Assembly (NCBI RefSeq): GCF_003966955.1
Contig: NZ_AP019367.1
Location: 1,240,001 to 1,304,000, forward strand
Reading direction: 5' to 3'
Source of the DNA: Parolsenella catena
GTDB taxonomy: Bacteria > Actinomycetota > Coriobacteriia > Coriobacteriales > Atopobiaceae
Length of the DNA: 64,000 bases
This document shows positions 50,739 to 59,052 of this stretch, piece after piece (within the stretch, counting starts at the first letter, position 1; every line of letters starts with the position of its first letter). The notes below the pieces were generated by a model. It searched no databases. It was not told where the DNA came from and saw only the letters and a program-made list of their open reading frames with translations. A program made the translations under genes and the position numbers.

Positions 50739-53321
50739 CTACTTCTCGGCCTCCGCAAGGGAGTCGAGGATGTGCTCGTCCTTGCCCTCGAACTTGGGGG
50801 CGGGACGGAACAGCTGGAACAGGATGGCAGCCAGCGCCACGAAGGCCACGACGGTCCACACGCCGAAGTTGCCGAGCACGAACAGCTCCCAGAGCTGGTT
50901 GATGATCATGCCCACGACCCAGCCGAAGCCGCACTGGTAGGCGATGGCGCCCCAGAACCACTTGGGATCGTCCATCTGGCGACGGATGGTGCCGATGGCG
51001 GCGAAGCACGGCGCGTCGAGCATGTTGAACGCCACGAAGGCGCACATGGCACCGGCGTGCATGATGCCGGAGGCGTCCGTGAACATGGAGGCGAACCCGC
51101 CCCACATGGACAGGGAGTTCTCCGTGGCATCGCCCAGGCCGAACAGGACGCCGAACGTGGAGACGAGGTTCTCCTTGGCCACGAGGGCGTTGATGGAGGC
51201 CGCAGCGGACATCCAGTTGTCAGCACCGAGCGGGACAAAGATCCAGGAGATGCAGTCGGCGATGGCCTTGAGCAGGGACTGCTCGACGTTGCCGTCGACC
51301 AGGAAGCCAAAGCCCGCATCCGTGAAGCCGAAGTTGGAGAGGAACCACACAACGACGGAGGCGGCGAAGATGATCGTGCCGGCCTTCTTGATGTAGGCGC
51401 TCACGCGCTCCCAGATGTGCAGCCACCAGGACTTGAGGGACGGGAAGTGGTAGTCGGGGAGCTCCATGACGAATGGCGTGGGCTCGCCGGCGAAGGCCTT
51501 CGTCTTCTTCAGCATGATGCCGGAGACGATGATGGCGGCAACGCCGAGGAAGTAGAACATCGGGGCAACCCACCAGCCGTCGGAGCCACCGATGAGCACG
51601 CCCATGACGAGGGCGATGATCGGCTGCTTGGCGCCGCAGGGAATCATGGTGGTGAGCATGGCCGTCATGCGACGGTCCTTCTCGTTCTCGATCGTCTTCG
51701 TGGCCAGGACGCCCGGGACACCGCAGCCGGAGCTGATGAGCATCGGGATGAAGGACTTGCCGGACAGGCCGAAGCGACGGAACACGCGGTCCATGACGAA
51801 GGCCACGCGGCTCATGTAGCCGCAGTCCTCGAGGAAGCACAGCAGCACGAACAGGACGAACATCTGCGGGATGAAGCCCAGGACCGAGCCCACGCCGCCG
51901 ATGACGCCGTCGACGACGAGCGACTTGACGGCGTCGGAGGCGCCGACGTTGTCGAGCGCTTCAGAGACGGCCGTGGGGATGGAGGGCACGAAGCCGTCGT
52001 AGTCGGCGGCGTCGGGCTCCTCGAGGGAACCCTCGAGGGCGGCCTGGAAGTCGGTGGCGCTGACGGAGTCGATGACCTCGTCGGTGTCGTTGCCGTCCTC
52101 GTCGGTGATGACGACATCGGTGGCGGTCAGGCCGGCGGCCTTGGCCTCGAACTCATCGATCGTGGCGAGGGCGTCGGCGTCCTCGGAGTCCTCCTGGTAG
52201 GCGGCAACGGCGTCGGAGACCTCGGTGGCCTCGTCCTCGTCGATGATGCCATCGTCGGTGGCGGCGGAGATGAAGCCGTCGATCTGGTCTGCGTAGTGGT
52301 TGTCAGACCATGCCTCGGTGTCGGCGTCATACTGCTCGGCACTCGCACCGTTGACGAAGAAGCCGTCGGAGAACAGGTTGTCATTCACCCAGTCGGTGCC
52401 GGCGGTGCCCACCGTGGAGATGGCGATGTAGTAGACGAGGAACATCACGACGACGAAGATCGGCAGGCCGAGGATGCGGTTCGTGACGATCTTGTCGATC
52501 TTCTCGGACGTGGAGAGCTTCTTGGGCGCCTTCACGACGCAGGCGTCCATGACGCGGGCGATCCACTCGTAGCGGTCCGAGGTGATGATGGACTCGGCGT
52601 CGTCCTCACGGGCCTGCTCGACGGCCTTGATGTCGACCTCGAAGGCCTCGAGCTCGGCGTTCGTGAGGCTGAGCGGCTCGATGGCGGCGGCGTCGCGCTC
52701 GAAGACCTTGATGGCAAACCAGCGGTTGAGCGAGGGCTCGCACTTGCCGGCGATGCCAGCCTCGATCTTGGTGAGGGCGGCCTCGACCTCGTCGGAGAAC
52801 ACGCGCACCGGAGCGGCGGCCTGGCCGGACTTGCCGGCCTCGACGGCGAGCTTCACGAGCTCGTCGGTGTTCTTCTCGCGCAGGGCGGAGACCTGGATCA
52901 CCTTGCAGCCCAGCTCGCGGGACAGGGCGTCGACGTCGATCTTGTCGCCGCTCTTCTCGAGCAGGTCAAGCATGTTGAGGCCGAGCACGACGGGCAGGCC
53001 GCACTCGAGGATCTGCGTGGTGAGATAGAGGTTGCGCTCGAGGTTCGTCGAGTCAACGAGGTCGATGACGGCGCTCGGGCGGTTCTTGATGAGGTAGTCG
53101 CGCGAGACGATCTCCTCGGGCGAGTACGGCGAGAGCGAGTAGATGCCGGGAAGGTCGGTGAAGGTGACGGACTTGTCACGCCTCCAGTTGGCCTCCTTCT
53201 TCTCGACCGTGACGCCGGGCCAGTTGCCCACGTAGCCGTTCGAGCCGGTCAGGGCGTTGAACAACGTGGTCTTGCCGCAGTTCGGGTTGCCTGCGAGCGC
53301 GATGTACATGCGGTCTTCCAT
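50739..53321 (-). CDS. feoB: Ferrous iron transporter FeoB
   Basis: Main membrane transporter for Fe(II), 860 residues. The N-terminal G domain has ALAGNPNCGKTTLFNALTG, TVEKKEANW, DLPGIYSLSPYSPEE and GLNMLDLL. The membrane part has the two Gate motifs with cysteines (LISSGCGVPGVLATKTIENEKD and MLTTMIPCGAKQPI) and a later SIG-like core. Between the first membrane helix (about 285-305) and the next conserved block (VVDGVIGGVGSVLGFIPQ, about 468-485) there is an acidic insert of about 155 residues, longer than in typical FeoB. Last gene of feoA-feoA-feoB. The ATG at 53321 follows AAAGGGAG. Confidence 0.96.
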   Translation of the reverse strand: MEDRMYIALAGNPNCGKTTLFNALTGSNGYVGNWPGVTVEKKEANWRRDKSVTFTDLPGIYSLSPYSPEEIVSRDYLIKNRPSAVIDLVDSTNLERNLYLTTQILECGLPVVLGLNMLDLLEKSGDKIDVDALSRELGCKVIQVSALREKNTDELVKLAVEAGKSGQAAAPVRVFSDEVEAALTKIEAGIAGKCEPSLNRWFAIKVFERDAAAIEPLSLTNAELEAFEVDIKAVEQAREDDAESIITSDRYEWIARVMDACVVKAPKKLSTSEKIDKIVTNRILGLPIFVVVMFLVYYIAISTVGTAGTDWVNDNLFSDGFFVNGASAEQYDADTEAWSDNHYADQIDGFISAATDDGIIDEDEATEVSDAVAAYQEDSEDADALATIDEFEAKAAGLTATDVVITDEDGNDTDEVIDSVSATDFQAALEGSLEEPDAADYDGFVPSIPTAVSEALDNVGASDAVKSLVVDGVIGGVGSVLGFIPQMFVLFVLLCFLEDCGYMSRVAFVMDRVFRRFGLSGKSFIPMLISSGCGVPGVLATKTIENEKDRRMTAMLTTMIPCGAKQPIIALVMGVLIGGSDGWWVAPMFYFLGVAAIIVSGIMLKKTKAFAGEPTPFVMELPDYHFPSLKSWWLHIWERVSAYIKKAGTIIFAASVVVWFLSNFGFTDAGFGFLVDGNVEQSLLKAIADCISWIFVPLGADNWMSAAASINALVAKENLVSTFGVLFGLGDATENSLSMWGGFASMFTDASGIMHAGAMCAFVAFNMLDAPCFAAIGTIRRQMDDPKWFWGAIAYQCGFGWVVGMIINQLWELFVLGNFGVWTVVAFVALAAILFQLFRPAPKFEGKDEHILDSLAEAEK

Positions 53322-53421
53322 GACTCCCTTTCTTGGATTCTTGCTGGGGGCGGGGTCGGCCCCCTGGTCCCTTTTGCCGGACCTTTTCAGTTTGGCGCGG
53401 AGGTCCCCATGTGACCGCGCC

Positions 53422-53439
53422 CCCTCGACATGTCGAGGG
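53422..53439. repeat. Perfect 18-bp palindrome between feoA and feoB
   Basis: CCCTCGACATGTCGAGGG is self-complementary over its full length. It lies 32 bp after the second feoA gene, about 100 bp before feoB. The gap (53322-53470) also has a GC-rich hairpin-like GGGGTCGGCCCC. It may be an operator or an mRNA processing hairpin. Confidence 0.75.
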
Positions 53440-53470
53440 CATGCCGGGCGAGCCGGCGACCAGGCGGGCC

Positions 53471-53698
53471 TTAGGCGGGCTCGACCTCGACCTTCTCGGC
53501 CTCGTCCTTGCGGATGGACAGCTCGTAGCCGCGAACGTTGAGCTCGAGCGGGTCACCGAGCGGGGCCACCTTGACCACCGTGACCTTGGCGCCCTTCGTG
53601 AGGCCCATGTCCATGATGCGGCGCTTCACGGCGCCGGTGCCGGTGAGCGACTTCACCGTGCACGAGGACCCAACGGGGATGTCCCTGAGCGTTGCCAC
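53471..53698 (-). CDS. feoA: FeoA-domain protein (second copy)
   Basis: A 75-residue SH3-like protein that helps FeoB: ATLRDIPVGSSCTVKSLTG, then RRIMDMGLTKGAKVTVVKVAPLGDPLELNVRGYELSIRKDEA, the complete FeoA pattern. The GTG at 53698 follows AGAGGGA. It lies between the first feoA and feoB; two feoA genes before feoB are common in Firmicutes and some Actinobacteria. Confidence 0.93.
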   Translation of the reverse strand: MATLRDIPVGSSCTVKSLTGTGAVKRRIMDMGLTKGAKVTVVKVAPLGDPLELNVRGYELSIRKDEAEKVEVEPA

Positions 53699-53813
53699 CT
53701 TGTTTCCCTCTCTTTCCTCTCCCACCGGCCCTTGCGCGGCCGGCATGGTTGAAACCACCTCACGCACCGGGCATGGAGCCCGGCGCCGCAGCGCCCGAGC
53801 GGGCGCGAATGCG

Positions 53814-54050
53814 CTAGCAGACGAAGACGTGCATGCACGTGGCGTGGTCAACGCCGAGCTGGGCGCCCTTGACCTTGACGATGGTGCCCGAGGAGCTGCT
53901 CTGGCTCACGACGTTGACCTCGGCGCCCTCGACGAAGCCGAGGTTCTCAAGGTGACGGCGCATCTCGGTGTTGCCGCTGACCCTCGCGACGCGAACGGCC
54001 TGTCCCTCGTGGGCCATGGCAAGCGGAAGCTGTGCACCCGTGGCTGGCAT
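53814..54050 (-). CDS. feoA: FeoA-domain protein (first copy)
   Basis: A 78-residue FeoA-like protein. It has EMRRHLENLGFVEGAEVNVVSQ and GTIVKVKGAQLGVDHATCMHVFV. The C-terminal Cys-Met-His and final Cys are unusual for FeoA. The ATG at 54050 follows AAGGAG. Leads the feo operon; the promoter is just upstream. The 115-bp gap to the next gene is rich in GC hairpins. Confidence 0.88.
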   Translation of the reverse strand: MPATGAQLPLAMAHEGQAVRVARVSGNTEMRRHLENLGFVEGAEVNVVSQSSSSGTIVKVKGAQLGVDHATCMHVFVC

Positions 54051-54095
54051 GTGACGTTCTCCTTAGCAGAAGTTGTCTGTAGCTAACTCGAAGTA

Positions 54096-54123
54096 GTATG
54101 TGACTAACTTATGTGATAGTCAA
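54096..54123 (-). promoter_or_regulatory. Putative feo promoter with inverted repeat
   Basis: On the minus strand TTGACT (54118-54123) is a good -35. Candidate -10 elements lie 17-19 bp downstream (CATACT or TACTAC). TGACTA (54101-54106) and TAGTCA (54117-54122) form an inverted repeat that overlaps the -35, and AAGTTAG and ACTACTT lie between and after. An iron-sensing DtxR-type repressor is a reasonable candidate to bind here. Confidence 0.5.
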
Positions 54124-54173
54124 CCATGGCAAACCGTTAGGCTCCGTTAACTTTTTGTAAGCGCACGAGCGGC

Positions 54174-54215
54174 ACAAAGAGCGGGCGGCCCGGATCGCTT
54201 GTCCGGGCCGCCCGC
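54174..54215 (-). terminator. Terminator of the DUF523-PNP gene
   Basis: A perfect 13-bp GC hairpin (54181-54193 with 54203-54215), followed on the minus strand by TCTTTGTG. It lies 30 bp past the stop and ends the long minus-strand gene series. Confidence 0.88.
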
Positions 54216-54245
54216 AGGCAACGCGAGTATGTAAGGGGCTCTCCC

Positions 54246-55454
54246 CTACTTGAGCCGCGCGAGGACACCGCGCACGAGGCGCTCGAAGTCAGCCTCGTGC
54301 TGGGCGGCAACCTCCAGCACGCTCTCGTGCGTGACGCCCGCCTCGCCCGCCATGTTGGCGGCGAGCGTGAGGCCAAGCACGTTCATGCCCAGGGCGTGCG
54401 CCATGATCGCCTCGCATACGAGCGACATGCCGGCAAACGACGCGCCGAGGCATCCCAGGGCCGCGACCTCCGCCGCCGTCTCGAAGCTCGGGCCGAGAAG
54501 TCCGGCGTAGACGCCCTGCTGCAGCTCGATGTGCTCCTGTTGCGCCACGTCTGCCGCAAGCTCGCGCAGGTAGGGCGTGTAGGCGTCCGTCATGCCCACG
54601 AACGGGGAGTCCACGCACGCAAGGTCCTCGTCCTCGACGAGGGGGTTGGCGCCCGTGAGGTTGAGGTGGTCCGTGATGAGGCCGAGGCCCACGTGGCCGC
54701 GCCCGGCGATGGCACCCGTGGAGCAGGCGAAGACGATGTCGCGGCACCCGAGCTTGTGGGCGTGGCGCACGAGCGAGGCCACCTCGGCCGGGCCGTAGCC
54801 CTGGTAGAGGTGGACGCGGCCCGGGTAGACGACGACCGGCACGCCGTCGAGCGTGCCGACCGTGGCCTCGAACCTGTGGCCGGGGATGGGGCGCGCGTGG
54901 GCCGGGAACCCCTCGATGTCCTCGTACGGAATGCGGCGCACGGGCTTCACGAGGCCGGCGAGCGCACCAAGGCCGCTGCCAAGCACGATGGCCACCGGGT
55001 GCTCCACGCTCGCGCGGCACCCCTCGATGACGTTCTCATCAACCACGACGATCCCCTCCCTCTCGAGCGCCCGGGCGCACAGCCCAGAGCCGCTCACGAG
55101 TCTCCCTGTGAAGCTCCCATCGTAGACCAGGCCATGGCCGCAGGCGGGGCTCTTGGCCTTCAGGACGGCCAGCGGCGCCAAGCACTCCCGCGCACGGTCG
55201 AGTGCCACCGCAGCTCCCCTCTCGTAGGCGGCCGTCACGTCGGTGCCAGCCGCGGTGACGACGCGCGCACCACGCAGCTCCGCGGGCGGCCTGGGGCATC
55301 CCAGCCCGCCGTCCATCTCGGGGCAAACGCCCATGACGCGCCCGCCCTCCTCGCTCACGCGCCCGCACAGGGCGGCCACGGAAGCAGAAGGGCGAGCGCC
55401 ACCGTCATAGCGGCAGCGCTCGCCCAACAGACATCTGCTGACGATGACGTCCAC
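54246..55454 (-). CDS. DUF523 (TudS-like) domain fused to purine nucleoside phosphorylase
   Basis: A 402-residue two-domain protein. Residues 1-140 are a full DUF523 domain: VSRCLLGERCRYDGG, GVCPEMDGGLGCPRPPAE, KAKSPACGHGLVYDGSFTG. The cysteines C8, C44 and C105 sit where DUF523 protein TudS, a thiouracil desulfidase, binds its [4Fe-4S] cluster. Residues 150-402 are a PNP: VLGSGLGALAGL, IPGHRFEATVGTLDGVPVVV, CSTGAI, DHLNLTGANPL, AGLLGPSFETAAEVAAL and GMSLVCEAIMAHALGMNVLGL. The fusion suggests one enzyme that cleaves and desulfurates thiolated nucleosides, which is inference. The usual N-terminal helix of PNP is replaced by DUF523. The gene starts seven bases after the SurA-like gene. Confidence 0.88.
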   Translation of the reverse strand: MDVIVSRCLLGERCRYDGGARPSASVAALCGRVSEEGGRVMGVCPEMDGGLGCPRPPAELRGARVVTAAGTDVTAAYERGAAVALDRARECLAPLAVLKAKSPACGHGLVYDGSFTGRLVSGSGLCARALEREGIVVVDENVIEGCRASVEHPVAIVLGSGLGALAGLVKPVRRIPYEDIEGFPAHARPIPGHRFEATVGTLDGVPVVVYPGRVHLYQGYGPAEVASLVRHAHKLGCRDIVFACSTGAIAGRGHVGLGLITDHLNLTGANPLVEDEDLACVDSPFVGMTDAYTPYLRELAADVAQQEHIELQQGVYAGLLGPSFETAAEVAALGCLGASFAGMSLVCEAIMAHALGMNVLGLTLAANMAGEAGVTHESVLEVAAQHEADFERLVRGVLARLK

Positions 55455-55461
55455 GTGGCCC

Positions 55462-56337
55462 CTAGGCGCCGAGCGTGGCGATCTGGATGGTGGCGGCAGA
55501 CAGGATGCCGTTCACGTAGTTGGTCCACTCGTTGCTCGAGGAGCTGGCAGCCTGGGCGTACTGCTGGTAGGCCACGGAGTAGGCGATCTGGGCCTGGGCG
55601 TAGGTGGCGGAGTCGGGCGTCCAGGTCTCGTCCTTGAGGGCCTCGTAGTACGGGCCGTCCGTGCGGGCCCAGGTGTTGCTCGAGGAGTCCCACTCGTCAC
55701 CGAGCAGGCCCACGATGTAGGCGCCGTATTCGGCCGTGGCAGCGTCCTGGTTGTCCTCCGCCGGGGCGGTGGGGGCGTCCGGCATGGTGCCGGCGTCCGT
55801 GGAGCACACCTGCTGCTTGAGCTTGTACATCGCGGCGCTCTGGCGGATAGTCTGCTTGGCCTGGTCCTCCGTGAGCCCGTACTGGGAGGCGATGGAGGAG
55901 ATGTCGGAGGAGCCCAGGATCTGCTCGGCGTAGGTGCCCAGCTCGTCGTCGGAGACGGTGATTCCCTCGTCTGCGGCAACCTGCGCGAGAATCTTGTTGC
56001 GGGCCACGGCGAGCGCGGAGTCGGCGTTGGGCAGCGTGTAGTTGCCGCCGCCGTCCTTCACGGCGTCAAGCGAGCTCTGGGACTCGATGGCGTCGCGCAC
56101 GGTGACGTTCTCGGTCTTGCCCTTGTACGTGTAGGTGGCGATGACCTGGTCCAGGTCGCCCTCCGCCACGGTCGTCTTGCCGGAGAACGACGCCGAGAGG
56201 GCGCTGCCACCCAGCACGAAGTGGCCGAGAAGCACGCCCACGATAAGCGCCACCACGACCGCCGCGGCAACGACGGGCATGCCCAGCTGCCTGGGCGAGG
56301 ACGTGCGGGCGCCCTCATCGCTCTGCTTGTTTGCCAT
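55462..56337 (-). CDS. Membrane-anchored SurA/PrsA-like extracytoplasmic protein
   Basis: A 291-residue protein with one N-terminal membrane helix (about 22-44, VVAAAVVVALIVGVLLGHFV) and an outer domain. The segment ALAVARNKILAQVAADEGITVSDDEL, followed by YGLTEDQAKQTIRQSAAMYKLKQQV, is a SurA-N-like helical chaperone fold. No parvulin (PPIase) domain is seen; the C-terminal part instead ends in a Tyr-, Ala- and Ser-rich stretch. It is probably a foldase-like chaperone without isomerase activity. The ATG at 56337 follows GGGAG at eight bases. It precedes the DUF523-PNP gene in one unit. Confidence 0.75.
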   Translation of the reverse strand: MANKQSDEGARTSSPRQLGMPVVAAAVVVALIVGVLLGHFVLGGSALSASFSGKTTVAEGDLDQVIATYTYKGKTENVTVRDAIESQSSLDAVKDGGGNYTLPNADSALAVARNKILAQVAADEGITVSDDELGTYAEQILGSSDISSIASQYGLTEDQAKQTIRQSAAMYKLKQQVCSTDAGTMPDAPTAPAEDNQDAATAEYGAYIVGLLGDEWDSSSNTWARTDGPYYEALKDETWTPDSATYAQAQIAYSVAYQQYAQAASSSSNEWTNYVNGILSAATIQIATLGA

Positions 56338-56363
56338 ACGAGAAACTCCCTGCTCAATCATGC

Positions 56364-56393
56364 GACCGGACGCCCGTGAGCGCCCGGTCGCGA
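56364..56393 (-). other. Hairpin between icd and the SurA-like gene
   Basis: GCGACCGG and CCGGTCGC form a perfect 8-bp stem with some inner pairing. No T-run follows, so it may be an mRNA stabiliser rather than a terminator. The icd stop is 36 bp away. Confidence 0.5.
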
Positions 56394-56428
56394 CTCCCTT
56401 ATTGCGCTTTAGTCTACCCCCGCCGGGC

Positions 56429-57523
56429 CTAGGCGAGCGCGCTCACCGCGCTCGCGACGGCAGCTCCATAGGCGCGCGTGCCCACGGCACCATCCGCGCT
56501 GCCAGTGAGCTGTCGGCGAATGTCTGCCGTGACCTGATCGCCGGCCTGCAGCGTGGAGCGCACGGCCGCGCGGATTCTCGCCGCCGCCTGCCCCTCACCG
56601 AGGTGGTCGAGCATCATGGCAGCGGACAGGATCATGGCCGTGGGGTTGGCGAGGTCCTTGCCCGCGATGTCGGGCGCGCTGCCGTGCGTGGCCTCGAAGA
56701 TGGCCTGGTTGGCACCAATGTTGGCGCCCGGCGCCAGGCCCAGGCCTCCCACGAGCCCCGCGCACAGATCGCTCACGATGTCGCCGTACAGGTTGGGCAG
56801 CACCAGGACGTCGAAGTCGTTCGGGTTCTGCACGAGCCCCATGCACGTGGCGTCCACGATCTTGGCGTCGAAGGCGATGTCGGGGTAGTCCTCGGCGACG
56901 CGCTGGGCCGTGTGCAGGAACAGCCCGTCCGTGCACTTCATGATGTTGGCCTTGTGCACCGCCGTGACCTTGTGGCGGCCGTTGGCGCGGGCGTAGTCGA
57001 ACGCGTAGCGCACGATGCGCTCCGAGCCGCTCACGCTGATGGGCTTGAGCGAGATGGCGGAGTCGGGCTTGATGGTGCCGGCGCCGGCGGAGGCGACCGT
57101 CTCCATGATGGAGTGCGCGCCGTCGCTGCCCTGCTCGAACTCGATGCCCGCGTAGAGGTCCTCGGTGTTCTCGCGCACGATGACGAGGTCCACGTCCTCG
57201 TAGCGGCTGCCGTCGCCGGGCATGGAGGTGCAGGGGCGCACGCAGGCGTACAGGTCGAACGCCCGGCGCAGCGCCACGTTGACGCTGCGGAAGCCCGAGC
57301 CCACCGGCGTGGTGACGGGGCCCTTGATGGCCGTGCCCGTCTCGCGCACGGAGTCCAGGACGCGCTCGGGCAGCGGCGTGCCCTCCTCGTCCATGACCTT
57401 GGCGCCGGCCTGCTGGACGTGCCAGTCGATTCCCACGCCCGTGGCCTCCACGACCTCGCGCATGGCGGCCGAGATCTCCGGGCCGATGCCGTCTCCTGGA
57501 ATGAGCGTTACCTGGTGGCGCAT
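56429..57523 (-). CDS. icd: NAD-type isocitrate dehydrogenase (isocitrate/isopropylmalate family)
   Basis: Beta-decarboxylating dehydrogenase of 364 residues. It has VTLIPGDGIGPEI, GPVTTPVGSGFRSVNVALRR, VIVRENTEDLYAGIEF, the catalytic lysine and tyrosine regions, DVLVLPNLYGDIVSDL and EATHGSAPDIAGKDLANP. The S-x-N before the Arg residues is the isocitrate-type phosphate-loop, and the YACVRPC region resembles NAD-dependent isocitrate dehydrogenase; isopropylmalate dehydrogenase cannot be fully excluded. No leu genes are near. The ATG at 57523 follows GGGGG at five bases. Confidence 0.87.
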   Translation of the reverse strand: MRHQVTLIPGDGIGPEISAAMREVVEATGVGIDWHVQQAGAKVMDEEGTPLPERVLDSVRETGTAIKGPVTTPVGSGFRSVNVALRRAFDLYACVRPCTSMPGDGSRYEDVDLVIVRENTEDLYAGIEFEQGSDGAHSIMETVASAGAGTIKPDSAISLKPISVSGSERIVRYAFDYARANGRHKVTAVHKANIMKCTDGLFLHTAQRVAEDYPDIAFDAKIVDATCMGLVQNPNDFDVLVLPNLYGDIVSDLCAGLVGGLGLAPGANIGANQAIFEATHGSAPDIAGKDLANPTAMILSAAMMLDHLGEGQAAARIRAAVRSTLQAGDQVTADIRRQLTGSADGAVGTRAYGAAVASAVSALA

Positions 57524-57622
57524 GCCGTCCCCCTTCTCGCGTATGTGGTGTCGAGATTGTACGCACGGCCGCGCGCGCCCGCAGGCCTCGCGCCCGCGGG
57601 CGTCACGCGACGGAAACGAACG

Positions 57623-58243
57623 CTACTTGCCGGCCTCCACGGCGTCGGCGATCTTTGCCGAGCAGGTCTTGACGTAGCCGCGGCCACCCGTGACGTCAAA
57701 GCTGATGCGCTCGACGAGCGCCTGCTTGGAGGCGTCGCTTGCGTTTCCCTCGGCAAACTCAAGCAGGCTGTCAAGCATGTCGCGGTAGCCAAGGTCTCCG
57801 TGGAAGCACTGGATGGCCTCGTCAAGCAGCGGCCAGACCTTGTCGGACAGCTCCGGGGAGGAGGCGCCCAGGCGCGCGAGCAGGCGGAAGGCCTCGATGC
57901 GCACGCGGCTCGAGTTCTCGTCGAACAGCGAGGCCTCGGCGCCCTCGTAGGCCTGCGCGGCCAGCTCCGGGTGGCTCGTGGCGACCTCGCGCAGGGCGCC
58001 GAGCGCCTCCCAGCGCGTCTGGGCCTCGGGGCGGTACAGGGCGTCGACGAGCGCCTCGGTGACGCGCTCGACGTCGGGCTCGAGGCGGTCGGCGTGCTCG
58101 CGGGCCATCTCGGCCAGCGTCGAGGCGGCCTCCTGGCGCGTGCGGCGCACGGGGCCTGCGAGCTCGTCGATGAGACGGTCGACGATGGTGATGACGCCCT
58201 CGCCGAGCTTCCTGCGCTGAGGCGTGTTGTTCTCCTCGGTCAT
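57623..58243 (-). CDS. HEAT-repeat protein
   Basis: A 206-residue all-helical protein. Repeating helix pairs such as TRQEAASTLAEMAREHADRL, TRWEALGALREVATSHPEL and RVRIEAFRLLARLGASSPEL are HEAT-like, which form a curved scaffold for binding proteins or nucleic acid. No catalytic motif. The ATG at 58243 follows GGGAG. It starts 13 bp after the NYN-LOTUS gene, so they are co-expressed and may act together. Confidence 0.8.
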   Translation of the reverse strand: MTEENNTPQRRKLGEGVITIVDRLIDELAGPVRRTRQEAASTLAEMAREHADRLEPDVERVTEALVDALYRPEAQTRWEALGALREVATSHPELAAQAYEGAEASLFDENSSRVRIEAFRLLARLGASSPELSDKVWPLLDEAIQCFHGDLGYRDMLDSLLEFAEGNASDASKQALVERISFDVTGGRGYVKTCSAKIADAVEAGK

Positions 58244-58256
58244 GTGTTCTTCTCCC

Positions 58257-59048
58257 TTACTCGCAAAAACCGTCGACAACGGCCGTGCCGCTGCGCTGGT
58301 CGTTATGGATCTTGATGAGCCCCAGGCTCGAGGCCTCGTTGAGCAGCGCCGTGAACGAGCGGAACCCGTACGTGCGCTCCGAGAACTGGGGCTGCTTGCG
58401 GCGCATGGCCCCCTTGAGCAGGGACGCCAGGATGAAGCCGTCCGTCTCGCGCTGCAGGGCGTCGATCGTCTCGAGCAGCAGCTTGTAGCAGGGGCGCTTC
58501 TCGGCCGTCACGCGGCTCTCGTACTCGGGGATGCCGCCGGGCGAGACGATGTCCTCGTAGAAGATGAACTCGTCGCACACCTCGGCGAGCAGCGAGCTCG
58601 TGGACTCGCGCATGCCGACGCCGATGACGGTCTTGTCGAACTCGCGCAGCTTGGAGACGAGCGGCGAAAAGTCCGAGTCCCCCGACAGGATCGCGAACGT
58701 GTCGATGTGGGTCTTGGTGAGGCACATCTCCATCGCGTCCACCGACAGGCGGATGTCGGCCGAATTCTTGCCCGTGTGCGCGCGGTCCGGGATCTCGATG
58801 AGCTCGACGCCCAGCTCGTGCAGCGGCGTCACGGCGCCCTCGAAGCGCTGCCAGTCGCAGTAGGCGCGCTTGGCCACGATGCGGCCCTTGTCGACGAGAC
58901 GCGCCAGTATCGCCTTGACGTCGGGCGCGGGACCGGGCTGCTGATGGCCCCCGCGCCGGCGCTTGCCCGTCCCAAGCGCCAGGTTCTCGTAGTCTATGAG
59001 CACCGCGATCGTTCCCTGCGGCGCCCCGTTCTGGTTCATGTCCTGCAT
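58257..59048 (-). CDS. NYN-domain RNase-like protein with LOTUS/OST-HTH domain
   Basis: A 263-residue protein. The NYN nuclease domain (about 10-165) has AVLIDYENLALG, NSADIRLSVDAMEM and FAILSGDSDFSPLV, the acidic residues of the PIN/NYN active site, so it probably cuts RNA. A basic insert (RRRGG) follows the first motif. The C-terminal part (about 205-263, DGFILASLLKGAMRRK and FGFRSFTALLNEA-like) is a LOTUS/OST-HTH RNA-binding domain. This pair is known from eukaryotic and bacterial LabA-type proteins. The ATG at 59048 lies just after the preceding stop. HEAT gene follows. Confidence 0.88.
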   Translation of the reverse strand: MQDMNQNGAPQGTIAVLIDYENLALGTGKRRRGGHQQPGPAPDVKAILARLVDKGRIVAKRAYCDWQRFEGAVTPLHELGVELIEIPDRAHTGKNSADIRLSVDAMEMCLTKTHIDTFAILSGDSDFSPLVSKLREFDKTVIGVGMRESTSSLLAEVCDEFIFYEDIVSPGGIPEYESRVTAEKRPCYKLLLETIDALQRETDGFILASLLKGAMRRKQPQFSERTYGFRSFTALLNEASSLGLIKIHNDQRSGTAVVDGFCE

Positions 59049-59052
59049 TGCG

